Of a stretch of DNA of 55,726 nt, positions 17,045-25,932 are shown in pieces. A model generated the notes under the pieces. That model worked only from the letters and a program-made list of their open reading frames with translations. It did not search any database and was not told the DNA's origin. The stretch's first letter is position 1. Each line of letters begins with the position of its first letter. A program made the position numbers and the translations under genes. The DNA lies in NCBI RefSeq assembly GCF_024636815.1, contig NZ_JAGXGF010000163.1:1-55726 (forward strand). Reading direction: 5' to 3'. The DNA is from Marivirga sp. (GTDB lineage: Bacteria; Bacteroidota; Bacteroidia; Cytophagales; Cyclobacteriaceae).

Positions 17045-18381
17045 TCTTTAATTTCTATTTCATTTTCATTAAACTGTATTCCCATGTTGTTTAATTCTTT
17101 AAGAATAGGATCATAGATTTCCTTTTTGATAGGGATTTGAACCCCTCTTAATTTAATATTATCGTTTAGAATATTTTTCACTGCAATCCCTAAAGGCCAG
17201 CCCACAGTTTTGGACATAGCGGTTTCTAATTGATCATCACCCTTTGATACAATTGAAGAATCTAATCTATATTTTTTATCGTTGAGCTCATATTCAAATT
17301 GATGTTGCATTACAATCATATCTTTATCGCCCGGATCCAGACTCATTTTTTCTTCCATTATGGCTTGCATAACCTGAGCTGGACTTCCATCTGAAATGGG
17401 TACTTTTGCATCTTCAAAAACACCTAACCATTCCAATTTTTTGAAAGTCTCAGAATCTCTTTTAATCCCTAAATTGAGACATAATTTTTCTTCAATGGGC
17501 TGAGTTTTATTATAGGGAAGAAATGCATTAATAAAATCTCTTTTACTCATATTCTCTAATCCTTCCATTTTATAAGTATCATCTGTTACACCTAACTGGA
17601 CAAAAATATTCCAGGCATCACAAAACCCTGCTTTTCTGAAAGTCCCTCTGATTAATGTAGGGATTTCTTCAATGCCGTAAATTGTTCTGTATTTTAATGA
17701 ATTTCGATTTGGATAGCCTTCAAAATCACCTAATCCATTTACTTCTATTGTCTCGTATCTGGAAAATAATTTATGATAGGGAATGTATTTATATCTTCCA
17801 TTTCGTATAAATTGAGCCACTCCTTGTCCTGCTAAAACCACATTTCTTGGATTCCAACTGAATTTATAATGCCATGGATTATTGTCGTTTTCAGGGGCCA
17901 CTAATCCCCCAGTGTATGATTTAAAAGAGGTTAATTTTCCGCCCTTTTCACTAATGTTATCCATAGCCTCCATTGCGGTCATATGATCAATTCCCGGGTC
18001 TAATCCGCATTCCATTAGTATTAAGATATTCTTGCTTTTCGCTATATCTGATAATTCCTCCACATCAGGACTATTGTAGGAGGCCGTGACCATGTGTTTG
18101 CCCAAGTCAACACAAGCAGAAGCTACTTTTGGGTGGAATCGCGCTGGCAACATAGAGATAACCAAGTCTGCTTTTGCAATTTCATCTTTTGTTTGGATTT
18201 CATTTAATATATCAAACTGAACAGCTGAAGTATTGGGATGATTCCCTCCTTTTTCTTCAGCTAATTTAATATCAAAGTCTCCGATTTTAACATGCCATTC
18301 TTCTTGTTCAGCATTTTTTTTAAGGTAGTTGATTAATGAGGTAGCAGACCTTCCTGCTCCTAATAATAAAATGTTTTGCAT
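17041..18381 (-). CDS. Saccharopine dehydrogenase-family protein
   Basis: This 446-residue protein starts with the Rossmann nucleotide-binding motif ILLLGAGRSATSLINYL. The segment ADLVISMLPARFHPKVASAC and the substrate-side region MECGLDPGIDHMTAMEAMD with FKSYTGGLVAPENDNNPW are characteristic of saccharopine reductase/dehydrogenase (LYS9-like) enzymes. These act between glutamate, aminoadipate semialdehyde and saccharopine in lysine metabolism, usually breakdown in bacteria. No lysine-ketoglutarate reductase partner gene is adjacent, so the physiological direction is unknown. A candidate -7 element lies 22 bases upstream of the start. Confidence 0.87.
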   Translation of the reverse strand: MQNILLLGAGRSATSLINYLKKNAEQEEWHVKIGDFDIKLAEEKGGNHPNTSAVQFDILNEIQTKDEIAKADLVISMLPARFHPKVASACVDLGKHMVTASYNSPDVEELSDIAKSKNILILMECGLDPGIDHMTAMEAMDNISEKGGKLTSFKSYTGGLVAPENDNNPWHYKFSWNPRNVVLAGQGVAQFIRNGRYKYIPYHKLFSRYETIEVNGLGDFEGYPNRNSLKYRTIYGIEEIPTLIRGTFRKAGFCDAWNIFVQLGVTDDTYKMEGLENMSKRDFINAFLPYNKTQPIEEKLCLNLGIKRDSETFKKLEWLGVFEDAKVPISDGSPAQVMQAIMEEKMSLDPGDKDMIVMQHQFEYELNDKKYRLDSSIVSKGDDQLETAMSKTVGWPLGIAVKNILNDNIKLRGVQIPIKKEIYDPILKELNNMGIQFNENEIEIKD

Positions 18382-18683
18382 AGTTTTTTTAGTTTCCAGT
18401 GGGCAAAGTTATTAATATGATTCCCACAAAAAACCGAGAGATGAAAAAATTAGTCGAAAAACATTAAATGTTTAACAAATTGTAAGAACAGCTCTTTATT
18501 ATTGCAGTTATAATTAATTAATCTTAATATTAAAGACATTTAATTAATCTTAGATCATCCTTTTACTAAGCGGAATGATTTAAGAAACTTTTACATAAAA
18601 CATAGATTTAACATGTTTTTTCAATTGATTTTTATTAATTGATAGAATATAATGATTTTAAGTAGAACTGATGCATAATCCAC
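18382..18683. other. Divergent intergenic region, about 300 bases
   Basis: It separates the minus-strand dehydrogenase gene from plus-strand cheR. It is very AT-rich, has no credible ORF, and contains one -7-like element for the minus strand. I find no clear TANNTTTG element for the cheR direction. Confidence 0.5.
18404..18430 (-). promoter_or_regulatory. Candidate promoter of the saccharopine dehydrogenase-like gene
   Basis: CAAAGTTA at 18404..18411 reads TAACTTTG on the minus strand, an exact TANNTTTG. A CAAA (TTTG on the minus strand) lies at 18427..18430, but the 15-base spacer is shorter than the usual 19. The start codon is 22 bases downstream of the -7 element. Confidence 0.45.
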
Positions 18684-19514
18684 ATGAATAGACAGGATAT
18701 AGAAATATCGGATTTGAGGCGCATTACGGAATTGGTAAAGGAGCAATACAAATATGATTTTACCAATTATGCTATGTCCTCTTTTCGAAGAAGGATACTT
18801 CGAATTATGGAGCTCTATAAATTCGGGTCTGCTGATTTATTAATCAAAAGATTAAAGGACGATAAATCTTTCTTTGATGAATTTATTGCAGAAATTACAG
18901 TGAATGTAACAGAGATGTTTCGAGATCCTCCTTTTTGGAGAGAATTGAGAGATAATGTGATTCCTAATATTTTATTAAATCACAATACTATTAGCATTTG
19001 GCATGCCGGCTGCTCCTCCGGTGAAGAGGTTTTTTCTATGGCTATTTTGCTTAAAGAAATGGGAATATTAGAAAAAGCAAAAATCATTGCCACAGATATT
19101 GACAAAGTCATTTTAGAAAAAGCTAAGAAGGGTCATTACTCCATGAAAAATATGGAGCTAAATGAAAAGAACTATATCCGTTTTGAAGGCAAAAGTAATT
19201 TTAAGGATTATTTTAAAGAAGAAAATGGTAAGGCAGTAATGGATAAATCTCTGATTCAGAATGTCTCTTTTAGAGAGCATGATTTAGTTCAGGGTGTGGT
19301 TTTTAACAAATTCGATTTAATCCTCTGTAGAAATGTGATGATATATTTCAATCAAAATCTGCAAAATGAAGTATTGAAAAAGCATCACGAAAGTTTATTC
19401 AAATATGGCTATTTGGTTATAGGCTCCAAGGAATCTTTAATCTGGTGCGAAATAGCTAATAAATTCATTGTAGTAAATAATGAAGAGAAAATTTATAAAA
19501 AAATCAAAGACTGA
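18684..19514 (+). CDS. CheR-type protein-glutamate O-methyltransferase
   Basis: This 276-residue protein has the N-terminal helical CheR domain (residues about 1-75, with YDFTNYAMSSFRRRILRIME) and the SAM-binding domain with motif I as IWHAGCSSGEEVFSMAILL near residue 110, IIATDIDKVILEKAKKG, and FDLILCRNVMIYFNQNLQ near residue 213. CheR enzymes methylate glutamates on chemoreceptors. No receptor, CheA or CheW gene is present in the window, and the neighbours are CheB and SiaABC-like genes, so its substrate may be a non-chemotaxis protein (inference). CheB follows 22 bases downstream. Confidence 0.93.
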   Translation: MNRQDIEISDLRRITELVKEQYKYDFTNYAMSSFRRRILRIMELYKFGSADLLIKRLKDDKSFFDEFIAEITVNVTEMFRDPPFWRELRDNVIPNILLNHNTISIWHAGCSSGEEVFSMAILLKEMGILEKAKIIATDIDKVILEKAKKGHYSMKNMELNEKNYIRFEGKSNFKDYFKEENGKAVMDKSLIQNVSFREHDLVQGVVFNKFDLILCRNVMIYFNQNLQNEVLKKHHESLFKYGYLVIGSKESLIWCEIANKFIVVNNEEKIYKKIKD

Positions 19515-19536
19515 GGTCTGTACAAAATAGTACTCA

Positions 19537-20130
19537 ATGGCTCGATTTAATCTTGATAATAAATATAAAGCAATCGTAATTGGAGGATCTGCAGGTAGTT
19601 TTCAGGGAATAACCCAAATTCTTTCTGCAATTCCAGCCGATTTCAGCTTACCTATTATCCTGTGCTTGCATAGATTGAAACATGTACGCAATGGTTTTGT
19701 AGAGGCCTTGTCTATTAAAAGTATTAAGCCGGTAGTAGAGCCTTATGATAAAGAAAATATAAAAAAAGGAAAAGTATATTTAGCTCCCGCTAATTACCAT
19801 TTATCTATAGAGTTAGGGAATTCAATAGCCCTTTCAACCGAAGAAATGTTTAATAATTCAAGGCCTTCAATTGATATTACTTTAGAAACAGCAGCCTATA
19901 ATTATAGAGATAAATTAATTGGTATTTTACTATCAGGTGCCAATAAAGATGGTGCATTAGGGATGAAGAGGATTAAGGATAGAAAAGGGTTAACAATTAT
20001 TCAAGATCCTGAGGAATGTATGATAGATACTATGCCTACAGCGGCAAGAAATATTACTGAAATCGATTACACCTTAAAAGTTCAAGAGATTGTTGAATTC
20101 TTAAAGGAATTAGACAAATTGTATAAATGA
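19537..20130 (+). CDS. CheB-type methylesterase domain, without receiver domain
   Basis: This 197-residue protein consists only of the CheB catalytic domain. The expected triad is visible: Ser18 in VIGGSAGSF, His in ILCLHRLKHV near residue 46, and Asp in LSGANKDGALGM near residue 137. Classical CheB is about 350 residues with an N-terminal receiver that CheA phosphorylates; that part is absent, not frameshifted, because the ORF starts cleanly 22 bases after cheR. Its activity must therefore be controlled differently, or be constitutive. Besides demethylation, CheB can also deamidate glutamine. A terminator-like hairpin follows the gene. Confidence 0.92.
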   Translation: MARFNLDNKYKAIVIGGSAGSFQGITQILSAIPADFSLPIILCLHRLKHVRNGFVEALSIKSIKPVVEPYDKENIKKGKVYLAPANYHLSIELGNSIALSTEEMFNNSRPSIDITLETAAYNYRDKLIGILLSGANKDGALGMKRIKDRKGLTIIQDPEECMIDTMPTAARNITEIDYTLKVQEIVEFLKELDKLYK

Positions 20131-20497
20131 TTTTTAATTTTTTGCCTGAAAAGCAATACAATTATATATATTTGATGATGTTTGCACAGTTCAAACATAT
20201 CATTTTTTGGAAATAAAAAGTATTATGACGCCTTGACTGAAAGGTGAATTTAATTAAGTATAATAATATATTTTTAGAGTTTTAATGATTCTTAATTTAT
20301 AATATTTAATAAACAATTTAGTGTTTTTTATTCAGGGATGTATTCATTTGAAATGAGCATAAATTTTAGATATCTTAATATTTCAATTAACGATAGCTTA
20401 CCTGCCTTTGGTAGGAATAAATTTGTAGCTAGATCCTTTTGGGGCAACCAGTGAAATAGGGGACAAGTTATAGTAATAAAAAATTTGAAGTATATAC
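20131..20497. other. Non-coding gap between cheB and the GAF gene
   Basis: This 367-base stretch holds a terminator-like hairpin at 20173-20208. A second hairpin (ACCTGCC TTT GGTAGG, near 20400-20415) is followed at once by TAAATTTG (20418..20425), which fits the -7 consensus and lies 72 bases before the GAF-protein start. No -33 match is evident at the right distance. A short leader RNA with some structure is possible; I could not match it to a known riboswitch. Confidence 0.35.
20173..20208 (+). terminator. Terminator-like hairpin after cheB
   Basis: TGATGATGTTTG pairs with CAAACATATCA across a 7-base loop with one bulged base, and a T run follows. It lies 43 bases after the cheB stop and suggests that cheR-cheB and the downstream genes are at least partly separate transcripts. 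Confidence 0.65.
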
Positions 20498-21322
20498 ATG
20501 AAAGCATTATATAAAAATTTAGCACTTATTACCTCTTTGCTTTTTACTTTAAGTATTATAGGTTTAGCTTATTATCTTTTCATTTTTCCAGAGCGAATAG
20601 CAAATGAAACCCACCTTATAAGCTTAACGGAAGTACCGGAATTAAAACCCGTTCTTAATGAGCTATATATTTTTAGTGGTGTATCTGTGCTGTTAGGTTT
20701 CGTTTCAATTCTATTGCATCTTTTTAACAAGGGTAATGATGAGGAAAGTAATGTGGTTTACATTGAGAAATTTAAAGAGAAAAAAAATTCAAAAGACACG
20801 CAGAATGAGGAAAATGTAGAAGCAGATGTTGATGAAGAATTGAAAGAAATAAATGCTAAAATTAAAAAGGAACCAAACAATAAAATCAAGGCAGAGAAAT
20901 TATTATCTTATTTAGCGGGTCAATTAGAGGCTAGTCAAGGAGCAATATATGTAGCCGATAAAATGGATAATAAAAATGTCATAACATTATTTGCTGCCTA
21001 TGCTTTTGTTTTACCGGAAAGCCAAACAGTATCATATGAATTTGGAGAAGGTTTAGCAGGTCAAGTGGCAAAAGAGAAAAAAATGATCAATATTTCAGAC
21101 ATACCTGAAGGCTATATTAAAATATTATCAGGCTTGGGAGAATCAAATCCGGCACATTTAATATTATGCCCTATCATGAAGGATGAAAAGCTTTTAGGTG
21201 TAGCGGAAATTGCATCTTTCAAAGCATTTAAAAAATCTCATGAGGTATTAGTTGAAAAGTCATTGGCTTTGTTAGCAAATGATTTGGATAAAGGACAGAA
21301 AAAGGAAACAGAAAAACAATAA
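20498..21322 (+). CDS. Two-helix membrane protein with a cytoplasmic GAF domain
   Basis: This 274-residue protein has hydrophobic helices at about residues 7-29 and 54-74, separated by a short loop that should face the periplasm. A charged linker (about 80-130, Lys/Glu/Asp-rich) leads to a GAF domain at about 134-268, with GAIYVADKM, FGEGLAGQVAKEKK and LILCPIMKDEKLLGVAEI as landmarks. GAF domains bind small ligands or mediate dimer signalling; no output domain is attached. The GAF is clearly similar to the one in the next protein (FAEGLVGQSA and ILIVPLITDEKVYGVLEF), suggesting a regulatory partner or duplicate. It lies 28 bases before that gene. Confidence 0.85.
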   Translation: MKALYKNLALITSLLFTLSIIGLAYYLFIFPERIANETHLISLTEVPELKPVLNELYIFSGVSVLLGFVSILLHLFNKGNDEESNVVYIEKFKEKKNSKDTQNEENVEADVDEELKEINAKIKKEPNNKIKAEKLLSYLAGQLEASQGAIYVADKMDNKNVITLFAAYAFVLPESQTVSYEFGEGLAGQVAKEKKMINISDIPEGYIKILSGLGESNPAHLILCPIMKDEKLLGVAEIASFKAFKKSHEVLVEKSLALLANDLDKGQKKETEKQ

Positions 21323-21350
21323 TTCATTTTTTAGGATCAAAGAATTCAAT

Positions 21351-24300
21351 ATGTTTAAAAACATAAAAATCGGGACTAAAATCACTACAATTTTACTTTT
21401 TGTAGTATTGGTAAGCGTTATAACGGTTAGTTTTATTACTTATAACATGAACCGAGATTCAATTGAAAAATTGAATTTTGATAAATTAATGTCTTACAAT
21501 TCACAAAAAGCTGAGAAGATAGACAACTTATTTGAAGGGATTCAGAATAATGCGAATCATATTTCAGGTTTATTGTCCATTCAATCTGGGGTTAGAAAGT
21601 ATCAGGAGGAGGATACAACTATAAATGCAGATAGTTTGAAAGCGGCAGTTTTATTTGAAATAGAAGCTGATTTAAGAACTTTTGTTGAAAATTATTCAAT
21701 TGATGCAGTTTTATTGACTGATTTGAACGGTGAGATAATTTTCAATACTAATAATTCAGTTGAATTACTTTCAAAAGGTGAAAACTTGAAAAATCAGGAT
21801 GAAGATTTTTATAATTTAGCTATTAACTCAGCAACCTTCAATAAACCTCAGGAATATGGCGAAACAGAATTAGTATTATTCGGGATGCCATTAATTGATG
21901 ATTATAATAGTCCTGCCGGTTTATTAGTATTGGTGAAAAATATGGATCCAATTTATGAATTTGTTAAAGCCAATTCTACCGGGTTTAAGACTTATGAAAG
22001 TATTTTAACTGTTCAGAGTGGAAATCAAGCACTATTTCTTTCTCCCTTAAAACAAGTTGCAGATAGCTTAGCACCATCATCCGTCACTTTAAAAGAAGAA
22101 ACTTCAATTGGTGTACAGAAAGCAGCATTAGGTGAAAATGGATATGCTAAAGATGTGAATTATGATGGAGAAGAGGTTTTATCCGCATGGAGTAATATTC
22201 CATCGGTGGAGTGGGGAATTGCTTCACATGTTAAAGAGGCAGAAGTGCAAGAGCAGTTAAGAGGATTAATCAAGAAATTTGTTTATACAGGTGTTATAAT
22301 ATTATTTCTTTCTCTTATTATATCCATAATATTTTCAAGAGTTTTATTAAATCCAATTCTATCCTTAAAAGAAACCCTAAAATTATTAGGGAAAGGTATT
22401 TTACCTAATAATGTGCCAAAGAAATCAGATGATGAAATAGGTGAAATGGCATTAATTCTAGATGGTTATGTTTCATCATTAAAAAGCACAGCCAATTTTG
22501 CTAAGCAAATTGGGGAAGGAGATTTTCAAGCGGATTTTAAACCTATCTCTGAAGAAGATACATTAGGAAACTCATTAATTAATATGAGAAATTCCATTCA
22601 AGAAGCCGAAAAGAGAGATAAGGAAAGGAATTGGATTGTTACAGGTGTTGCTGAAATAGGAGAAATTCTTCGTAGTAATGATAGTTTAGAGCAATTAGGA
22701 GATGAGATATTAAAATATGTTACTGAGAAAATAGATGCCATTCAAGGTGCCTTTTATGTCTTAAATGATGATGATTCTGAGAATTATTTCCTGGAAATGA
22801 AATCAAGTTATGCCTATAACAAAAAGAAATATCTCAAGGCTCAATTCAAATTTGCAGAAGGATTAGTGGGGCAATCGGCTATTGAACAAGATACATTAAT
22901 AAGAACGGAGATACCGCATGATTATGTAAGCGTTACTTCTGGTCTATTGGGAGATCAACGACCTAGTTGTATATTAATAGTTCCTTTGATTACGGATGAA
23001 AAAGTCTATGGTGTATTAGAGTTTGCCGGGTTCCATAAGTTTGATTCCAGTCAGGTTAAGTTCGTAGAAGAAATTAGTTTGATTATTGCTAGAACGGTCT
23101 TCAATATTAAAGTAAATGAAAGAACCCGTAAGTTATTAGCAGAATCACAGACAATGAGTCAGGAGCTTCAGGAGCAACAGGAAGTATTGAGACAGAATGC
23201 GGAAGAAATGGAGGCTACTCAGGAAGAGCTGAAGCGTACGAACCAACGATTGGAAGATCAAATAGAAGAAGTGAACCGCACTCAGAAACGTATGCAGTTA
23301 TTGCTTGAAAATGCTTCTGAGGTTATTACTATTTATGAAAAAGATGGAACGGTTCGTTATATTTCGCCTTCAGTAGAAAAGATTCTAGGTTACAGACAAG
23401 AAGACATCATCGATACGACAGAGCTGGATAAAGTACATCCAGATTCAAGAGAGGAAGTTCACGAGCAGTTCTTGTACCTGATAGATAATCCTGATGATTC
23501 TATTAACATGCAACATCAATATTTAAATAGTGATGATGAGTATGTATGGGTAGAAGTAACAGGTTCCAATCAATTGGAAGATCCTGCCATTCAAGGAATT
23601 ATATTCAACACTAGAGATATTACAGAAAGAAGACGTGCGGAACAAGAAGAGCGCATGAGAAGTAAAATGCAAGCCTTATCTGAAAATTCTATTGATTTGA
23701 TTACTCGAATTGATAATGAAGGCAAGTTCTTCTATGTAAATCCAATGATTGAGCGATATACAGGCAAACGACCTGATGAAGTCATTCAGAAAGGATTACA
23801 TGAAGCCGATATTGAACCAAAAATAGTTGAAGCTTGGGCTCAGTTGTTAGAAAAAGTTAGAGAACAGAATGAGAAAGTCACAGAGGAGGTAGACTTCCCG
23901 TCTGAAATGGGGGACAGGGTGATGCAAGTGAATGCTATTCCTGAATATGATGAAGAGAAGGTGTTGGAATCTATTTTGGTTGTTTCTCATGATATTACCG
24001 ATAGAAAATTAATTGAATTAGAAATTGCCAGTAAGAACAAGAAAATTACTGAGTCTATTAATTATGCTAAGCGTATACAAGGAGCTATCCTTCCAAACAA
24101 TCAGGTTATTCAACAAAAATTACCAAACTCATTCATTCTCTATAAGGCGAAAGATGTAGTAAGTGGCGATTTCCCTTGGTATATTGAAGTAGATGACGTC
24201 ATTTATATTGCAGCTGTAGATTGTACTGGACATGGTGTGCCAGGTGCATTGATTTCATTAATAGGTTACTTCTTATTAAACGATATTGTAAGGTCACAGA

Positions 24301-24800
24301 AAATTAGCGATCCGGGAATAATTTTAGATAAGTTGGATGCTGGTGTTACTTCTACTTTACGTCAGGATAGGGATGATTCTACCACCAAGGACGGAATGGA
24401 TATTGCTTTCTGTAAGATTGATAAGAAAAAGAATCAAATAGAATACTCAGGTGCTCATCGTCCATTATATTATTTGCATGCTAATGGCGAATTAGACGAA
24501 ATTAAGGGTAATAAATTCCCAATTGGTGGAGGTATTTATAGAAATCAAACCAATTTTGATAATCACAAAATCAAATATAAAACTGGAGATGCAGTATTTT
24601 TCTGTTCAGATGGTTATCCAGATCAATTTGGTGGGCCACAAAACAGAAAATATGGACCTAAGCGCTTAAGACAGACAATAGTCGATAATCACAGTAAATC
24701 TATGGATGAACTACATATTATATTTGACGAAGCTTGGGAAAACTGGAAAGCAGACTATAAGCAAACAGACGATGTACTCTTAATAGGTATTAGATTTTAA
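21351..24800 (+). CDS. SiaA-like membrane sensor with PP2C/SpoIIE phosphatase output
   Basis: From the ATG at 21351 the protein has 1149 residues; a longer reading frame from 21279 would overlap the previous gene and lacks a signal-anchor start. Predicted order: helix about 9-30, periplasmic double-Cache-like sensor about 31-305, helix about 309-331, HAMP about 332-385, GAF about 430-590, coiled coil about 590-650, two PAS domains about 650-765 and 767-885, and a C-terminal SpoIIE/PP2C phosphatase about 913-1149. Metal-binding acids are kept in VVSGDFPWYIEVDD, AAVDCTGHGVPGAL, FFCSDGYPDQFGG and TDDVLLIGI. With SiaB- and SiaC-like genes next, the likely substrate is the SiaC-like phosphoprotein. 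It has more sensory domains than Pseudomonas SiaA, which has HAMP plus PP2C. Confidence 0.9.
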   Translation: MFKNIKIGTKITTILLFVVLVSVITVSFITYNMNRDSIEKLNFDKLMSYNSQKAEKIDNLFEGIQNNANHISGLLSIQSGVRKYQEEDTTINADSLKAAVLFEIEADLRTFVENYSIDAVLLTDLNGEIIFNTNNSVELLSKGENLKNQDEDFYNLAINSATFNKPQEYGETELVLFGMPLIDDYNSPAGLLVLVKNMDPIYEFVKANSTGFKTYESILTVQSGNQALFLSPLKQVADSLAPSSVTLKEETSIGVQKAALGENGYAKDVNYDGEEVLSAWSNIPSVEWGIASHVKEAEVQEQLRGLIKKFVYTGVIILFLSLIISIIFSRVLLNPILSLKETLKLLGKGILPNNVPKKSDDEIGEMALILDGYVSSLKSTANFAKQIGEGDFQADFKPISEEDTLGNSLINMRNSIQEAEKRDKERNWIVTGVAEIGEILRSNDSLEQLGDEILKYVTEKIDAIQGAFYVLNDDDSENYFLEMKSSYAYNKKKYLKAQFKFAEGLVGQSAIEQDTLIRTEIPHDYVSVTSGLLGDQRPSCILIVPLITDEKVYGVLEFAGFHKFDSSQVKFVEEISLIIARTVFNIKVNERTRKLLAESQTMSQELQEQQEVLRQNAEEMEATQEELKRTNQRLEDQIEEVNRTQKRMQLLLENASEVITIYEKDGTVRYISPSVEKILGYRQEDIIDTTELDKVHPDSREEVHEQFLYLIDNPDDSINMQHQYLNSDDEYVWVEVTGSNQLEDPAIQGIIFNTRDITERRRAEQEERMRSKMQALSENSIDLITRIDNEGKFFYVNPMIERYTGKRPDEVIQKGLHEADIEPKIVEAWAQLLEKVREQNEKVTEEVDFPSEMGDRVMQVNAIPEYDEEKVLESILVVSHDITDRKLIELEIASKNKKITESINYAKRIQGAILPNNQVIQQKLPNSFILYKAKDVVSGDFPWYIEVDDVIYIAAVDCTGHGVPGALISLIGYFLLNDIVRSQKISDPGIILDKLDAGVTSTLRQDRDDSTTKDGMDIAFCKIDKKKNQIEYSGAHRPLYYLHANGELDEIKGNKFPIGGGIYRNQTNFDNHKIKYKTGDAVFFCSDGYPDQFGGPQNRKYGPKRLRQTIVDNHSKSMDELHIIFDEAWENWKADYKQTDDVLLIGIRF

Positions 24801-24894
24801 CTGGGAAAAGTTTAATTATAAATAAAATTATTTAATTTAAGGCTTGAAAATGAATAGGGTTACAATTGAAAAGGCTTTTTAACCGAATAACAAC

Positions 24895-25437
24895 ATGAAG
24901 TATATATACGATCTACATAAAACCATGCTGTCAAGAAACCTAATCTTGGTTTACGAAGGGGAATTTACCCAAGAGATTACCAAATCAGTTTTAGCAATGG
25001 CAGAACGAAACATGGATTCTATGGGTGAGGAGTCAAGCATAAAACGTAAGGTGTTTAATGTAATGGTAGAATGCTTACAAAATATCGTAAAACATTCAGA
25101 TGATTTTAACCCGCTTTCTGCTAAAAGAAATGCTGCAATTTTTATTATTGGTAAAGAAGACGATAGATATGTAGTAACAAGTGGAAATCCAGTTGATACT
25201 GAAGCAAAAGAATCTCTTATAGAGAGAATAGATGAAATTAATCACTTAGATAAAGAAGGTTTAAAAGCCAAGTATAAAGAAATTATTAAATCAAATAGTC
25301 TGTCCAATAAAGGTGGTGCAGGCTTAGGATTTGTTGATATGGCTCGGAAGTCTGGTCAGAAGTTAGAATATGACTTTGAAGACATGGGAGAAGGATTTCA
25401 TTTCTTTTCTTTGACCACTACTATTTTGAGACTTTAA
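24895..25437 (+). CDS. SiaB-family protein kinase (GHKL fold)
   Basis: This 180-residue protein fits the SiaB family (formerly DUF6272), a GHKL-type ATPase that phosphorylates SiaC on threonine. The N-box-like NVMVECLQNIVKHSDDF near residue 58 holds Glu and Asn for catalysis and Mg binding, and the G-box-like NKGGAGLGFVDMARKSGQ near residue 140 closes over ATP. No dimerisation or histidine-phosphotransfer domain is present, which agrees with an anti-sigma-factor-like serine/threonine kinase. It lies 94 bases after the phosphatase and 47 bases before the SiaC-like gene. Kinase activity is inferred from family and context. Confidence 0.88.
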   Translation: MKYIYDLHKTMLSRNLILVYEGEFTQEITKSVLAMAERNMDSMGEESSIKRKVFNVMVECLQNIVKHSDDFNPLSAKRNAAIFIIGKEDDRYVVTSGNPVDTEAKESLIERIDEINHLDKEGLKAKYKEIIKSNSLSNKGGAGLGFVDMARKSGQKLEYDFEDMGEGFHFFSLTTTILRL

Positions 25438-25484
25438 AATCTAAATTTTAGTTTAACTTTTAAATTTAAAACATAAAATTAAAT

Positions 25485-25847
25485 ATGGAAATCATTAACC
25501 TTGAAGGAACAGAGGATACCCCCAAAATATTATTAGATAAAGGAAATGGTATATTCGAAATATCAGGTCGTTCATTACCTGAAGACTCAGCTGAATTTTA
25601 TCAGCCTATTTTAGATTGGATTACAGCTTATGGTGAAGATTCAAATCCTGAAACATTGTTTACTTTTAAATTAGAGTATTTCAATACTGCTTCATCAAAA
25701 TTAATATTAGATGTATTATCAGCTTTAGAAGATATTGATGGTGTCACCATTGACTGGTATTTTCATGAAGATGATGAGGATATGGAGGAAGCTGGAGAAG
25801 AATTTTCTGAATTGGTGGAAATCCCATTTGAATTCAAAACATATTAA
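25485..25847 (+). CDS. SiaC-like regulatory phosphoprotein (DUF1987)
   Basis: This 120-residue protein matches the DUF1987/SiaC family, STAS-like proteins that switch partner according to phosphorylation. The segment LEYFNTASSKLILDVLSAL contains Thr68, the same residue number and setting as the threonine phosphorylated by SiaB in Pseudomonas aeruginosa SiaC. The protein is acidic with a very acidic loop (YFHEDDEDMEEAGEE). In Pseudomonas, unphosphorylated SiaC binds and activates the diguanylate cyclase SiaD; no GGDEF gene occurs here, so its target is open. A hairpin separates it from the ABC transporter gene. Confidence 0.9.
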   Translation: MEIINLEGTEDTPKILLDKGNGIFEISGRSLPEDSAEFYQPILDWITAYGEDSNPETLFTFKLEYFNTASSKLILDVLSALEDIDGVTIDWYFHEDDEDMEEAGEEFSELVEIPFEFKTY

Positions 25848-25873
25848 TTATTACTTTTTAGTTTTAATTGTTG

Positions 25874-25904
25874 TAGGCCATGTATTTACAATGGCCTATT
25901 GTTT
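25874..25904 (+). terminator. Terminator-like hairpin between the SiaC-like gene and the ABC gene
   Basis: TAGGCCAT (25874..25881) and ATGGCCTA (25891..25898) form a perfect 8-bp stem around a 9-base loop, followed by TTGTTTT. It may end part of the upstream transcript or act as a processing site before the next gene, which starts 29 bases later. Confidence 0.6.
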
Positions 25905-25932
25905 TACCTTTAAGCCATAACCGTCTTATTTT

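Noticed and set aside
20127-20216. Short 29-codon ORF overlapping the cheB stop
   Set aside because: It runs through the terminator-like hairpin and has no family likeness, so it is probably chance.
20328-20525. 65-codon minus-strand ORF
   Set aside because: It overlaps the start of the GAF gene and has no domain likeness; the gap looks non-coding.
21279-21350. Upstream start of the large phosphatase
   Set aside because: It overlaps the GAF gene and would add a charged stretch ahead of the membrane anchor; the ATG at 21351 fits the membrane topology.
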